NCBI RefSeq assembly: GCF_023101085.1
Contig: NZ_CP064703.1
Location: forward strand, 558,001-622,000
From: Bradyrhizobium sp. 170
GTDB lineage: Bacteria; Pseudomonadota; Alphaproteobacteria; Rhizobiales; Xanthobacteraceae
Direction of reading: 5' to 3'
Length of the DNA: 64,000 bases
A program made the position numbers and the translations under genes. Below are positions 62,816-64,000 of the stretch, in pieces (position 1 is the stretch's first letter; every line of letters begins with the position of its first letter). The notes below the pieces were generated by a model. The model saw only the letters and a list, made by a program, of their open reading frames with translations. It was not told the DNA's origin and did no database searches.

Positions 62816-63166
62816 TTACTTGGCCGCGACCACCATGATCTCGACATTGTACTGCGGCGCGGCGAGCTTCGCCTCAACGGTGGCGCGCGCCGGCGTGTTG
62901 CCGGCCGATACCCACCCGTCCCACGCCGCGTTCATTTCGGGAAACGTCTTCATGTCGGTGATGTAGATCGTGGCGGACAAGAGCTTCGACTTGTCGGTGC
63001 CAGCCTTGGCGAGATGGCCGTCGATGATTGCGAGGATGTCTTGCGTCTGCTCGGTCACGCTCTTACCGGCCGCCTTGCCGGCGACGACGCCCGCGAGATA
63101 GACGGTGTTGCCGTGGACGACGACCTGGCTCATGCGAGGTCCGGTTTCGAAGCGCTGGATGGTCAT
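62816..63166 (-). CDS. RidA family protein
   Basis: A 116-residue RidA/YjgF protein: VYLAGVVAG near 22, ATIYITDMKTFPEMNAAWDGW near 65-85 and TPARATVEAKLA near 91 with the conserved arginine R94. RidA proteins hydrolyse reactive enamine/imine intermediates. This is the variant with NTPARATVEAKL instead of PPARSTVGV, so specificity may differ. Confidence 0.9.
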   Translation of the reverse strand: MTIQRFETGPRMSQVVVHGNTVYLAGVVAGKAAGKSVTEQTQDILAIIDGHLAKAGTDKSKLLSATIYITDMKTFPEMNAAWDGWVSAGNTPARATVEAKLAAPQYNVEIMVVAAK

Positions 63167-63311
63167 GTTGTTCTCCTGATTAGGGGCGGCGGTTTCTTAG
63201 CGCGCTCACGCCTCGAGGACTACTGCGTTATTTGCATCGAACCTCGGCATAGGCGAGCGGAAGCGACGCCGTCCTTCAGGCGGCTATGCCAGGCCTTGAC
63301 GGGAAGGCGTT

Positions 63312-64000
63312 TCACCCCGCCGCCTTAGCCGCCGCGCGTCCCGCGTTTCGCCCTGAGAACAGGCAGCCGCCAAGGAAGGTGCCTTCCAGCGAACGGTAGC
63401 CGTGCACGCCGCCGCCGCCGAAGCCGGCGGCTTCGCCTGCGGCATAAAGTCCCCGGATGATCTCGCCGCTCGTGCCGAACACGCGCGAGTCGAGATCGGT
63501 CTCGAAGCCGCCCAGCGTCTTCCGCGTCAGGATGTTGAGCTTGACCGCGATCAGTGGGCCGTGGTCGGGATCGAGGATACGATGCGGCTTTGCCGTGCGG
63601 ATCAGTCTGTCGCCGATGTAGCGCCGCGCATTGTGCAGGTTCATCACCTGCGCGTCCTTGACGTAAGGGTTTGACATCTCGCGGTCGCGCGCCTCGATCT
63701 GCGCCTTGATGTGATCGTGCTGGAGCAGATTGTCGCCGGACAGCGCGTTCATCGCGCTGACGAGGTCGGCGAGATTGTCGCGCACGATGAAGTCGGCGCC
63801 GTTCTTCTTGAACGCCTCCACCGGCGCGGGCGCCCCCTTGTTGGTGGCGCGCTTGATCGTCATGCGCCAGCTCTTGCCCGTGAGGTCGGGATTCTGTTCG
63901 GAGCCGGAGAGCGCAAACTCTTTCTTGATGATGCTCTGGGTCAGGATGAACCAGGAATAATCGTAGCCGGTCGACATGATGTGGTGCAGCTGGCCGAGCG
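63312..64000 (-). CDS. FAD-dependent dehydrogenase, C-terminal part
   Basis: The frame is open to the right edge, so the N-terminus lies outside. The visible 229 residues have TLGGFETDLDSRVFG near the middle and GLYAAGEAAGFGGGGVHGYRSLEGTFLGGCLFSGR near the end, typical of FAD-binding 3-ketosteroid dehydrogenase/fumarate-reductase-like oxidoreductases. An in-frame ATG at 63977 is internal; codons upstream continue the same protein (LGQLHHI). Confidence 0.85.
   Translation of the reverse strand, partial: LGQLHHIMSTGYDYSWFILTQSIIKKEFALSGSEQNPDLTGKSWRMTIKRATNKGAPAPVEAFKKNGADFIVRDNLADLVSAMNALSGDNLLQHDHIKAQIEARDREMSNPYVKDAQVMNLHNARRYIGDRLIRTAKPHRILDPDHGPLIAVKLNILTRKTLGGFETDLDSRVFGTSGEIIRGLYAAGEAAGFGGGGVHGYRSLEGTFLGGCLFSGRNAGRAAAKAAG

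Overview
The window is about 64 kb of GC-rich chromosome from an alphaproteobacterium of the Bradyrhizobium/Rhodopseudomonas type. The grounds are a two-piece (permuted) tmRNA, gcrA next to argD, a SAM-II riboswitch on metZ, perfect or near-perfect FixK-, CtrA- and Pho-box sites, box-pathway benzoyl-CoA genes, and many long palindromic intergenic repeats of the kind scattered through these genomes. I identified no transposase, integrase, prophage or CRISPR array. The genus is inferred from gene content and style, not from a database search.

Layout. 1-0.9 kb: tail of a probable ECF sigma factor and a DUF805 membrane protein. 1.3-5.9 kb: a five-gene branched-chain-amino-acid-type ABC importer. 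6.0-6.7 kb: an unrecognised AT-richer gene. 6.9-10.7 kb: a glutamine-synthetase-like ligase and a Rieske oxygenase, divergent from an IclR regulator; with the importer this looks like uptake and oxidation of an amine or aromatic compound. 10.7-14.3 kb: small genes, including a toxin-antitoxin pair whose toxin carries an in-frame amber codon. 14.5-22.4 kb: an aerobic benzoyl-CoA (box) cluster with boxR, benzoate-CoA ligase, a hydrolase, a DUF309 protein, boxC and boxB, but no boxA. 22.5-27.9 kb: an SDR, a polysaccharide deacetylase, an OmpA-like protein and a flippase-like membrane protein. 27.9-34.7 kb: complete phoR-pstSCAB-phoU-phoB phosphate regulon with a Pho box.

34.9-38.0 kb: gcrA, a GANTC-rich promoter region, a structured intergenic RNA candidate, then argD-argF. 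38.2-43.2 kb: hslO, apaG, and an opgC gene coupled to two SGNH-hydrolase-like periplasmic genes. 43.4-49.8 kb: metZ with a SAM-II riboswitch and attenuator, a double-length dCTP deaminase, a lipoprotein sugar dehydrogenase, a MATE exporter and a Gly/Met-rich secreted protein. 49.9-52.8 kb: small stress-type enzymes, an AraC regulator and an O6-alkylguanine methyltransferase. 52.9-54.6 kb: tRNA-Gly(CCC), two small secreted orphan proteins and the tmRNA. 54.7-59.2 kb: membrane proteins, a chemoreceptor with a CtrA box, and a winged-helix/deoxyribosyltransferase-like protein that could be a defence effector. 59.2-64 kb: cupredoxin-DUF4142-sigma factor, a PHA-synthase-like gene under a perfect FixK/FNR box, RidA and a truncated FAD dehydrogenase.

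Six or more families of long inverted repeats (about 17 copies) fill most short intergenic gaps. No single obvious new system stands out. The best candidates for undescribed biology are the opgC-SGNH-SGNH operon, the deoxyribosyltransferase-like protein, the ligase/oxygenase/importer cluster and the gcrA-argD structured RNA.
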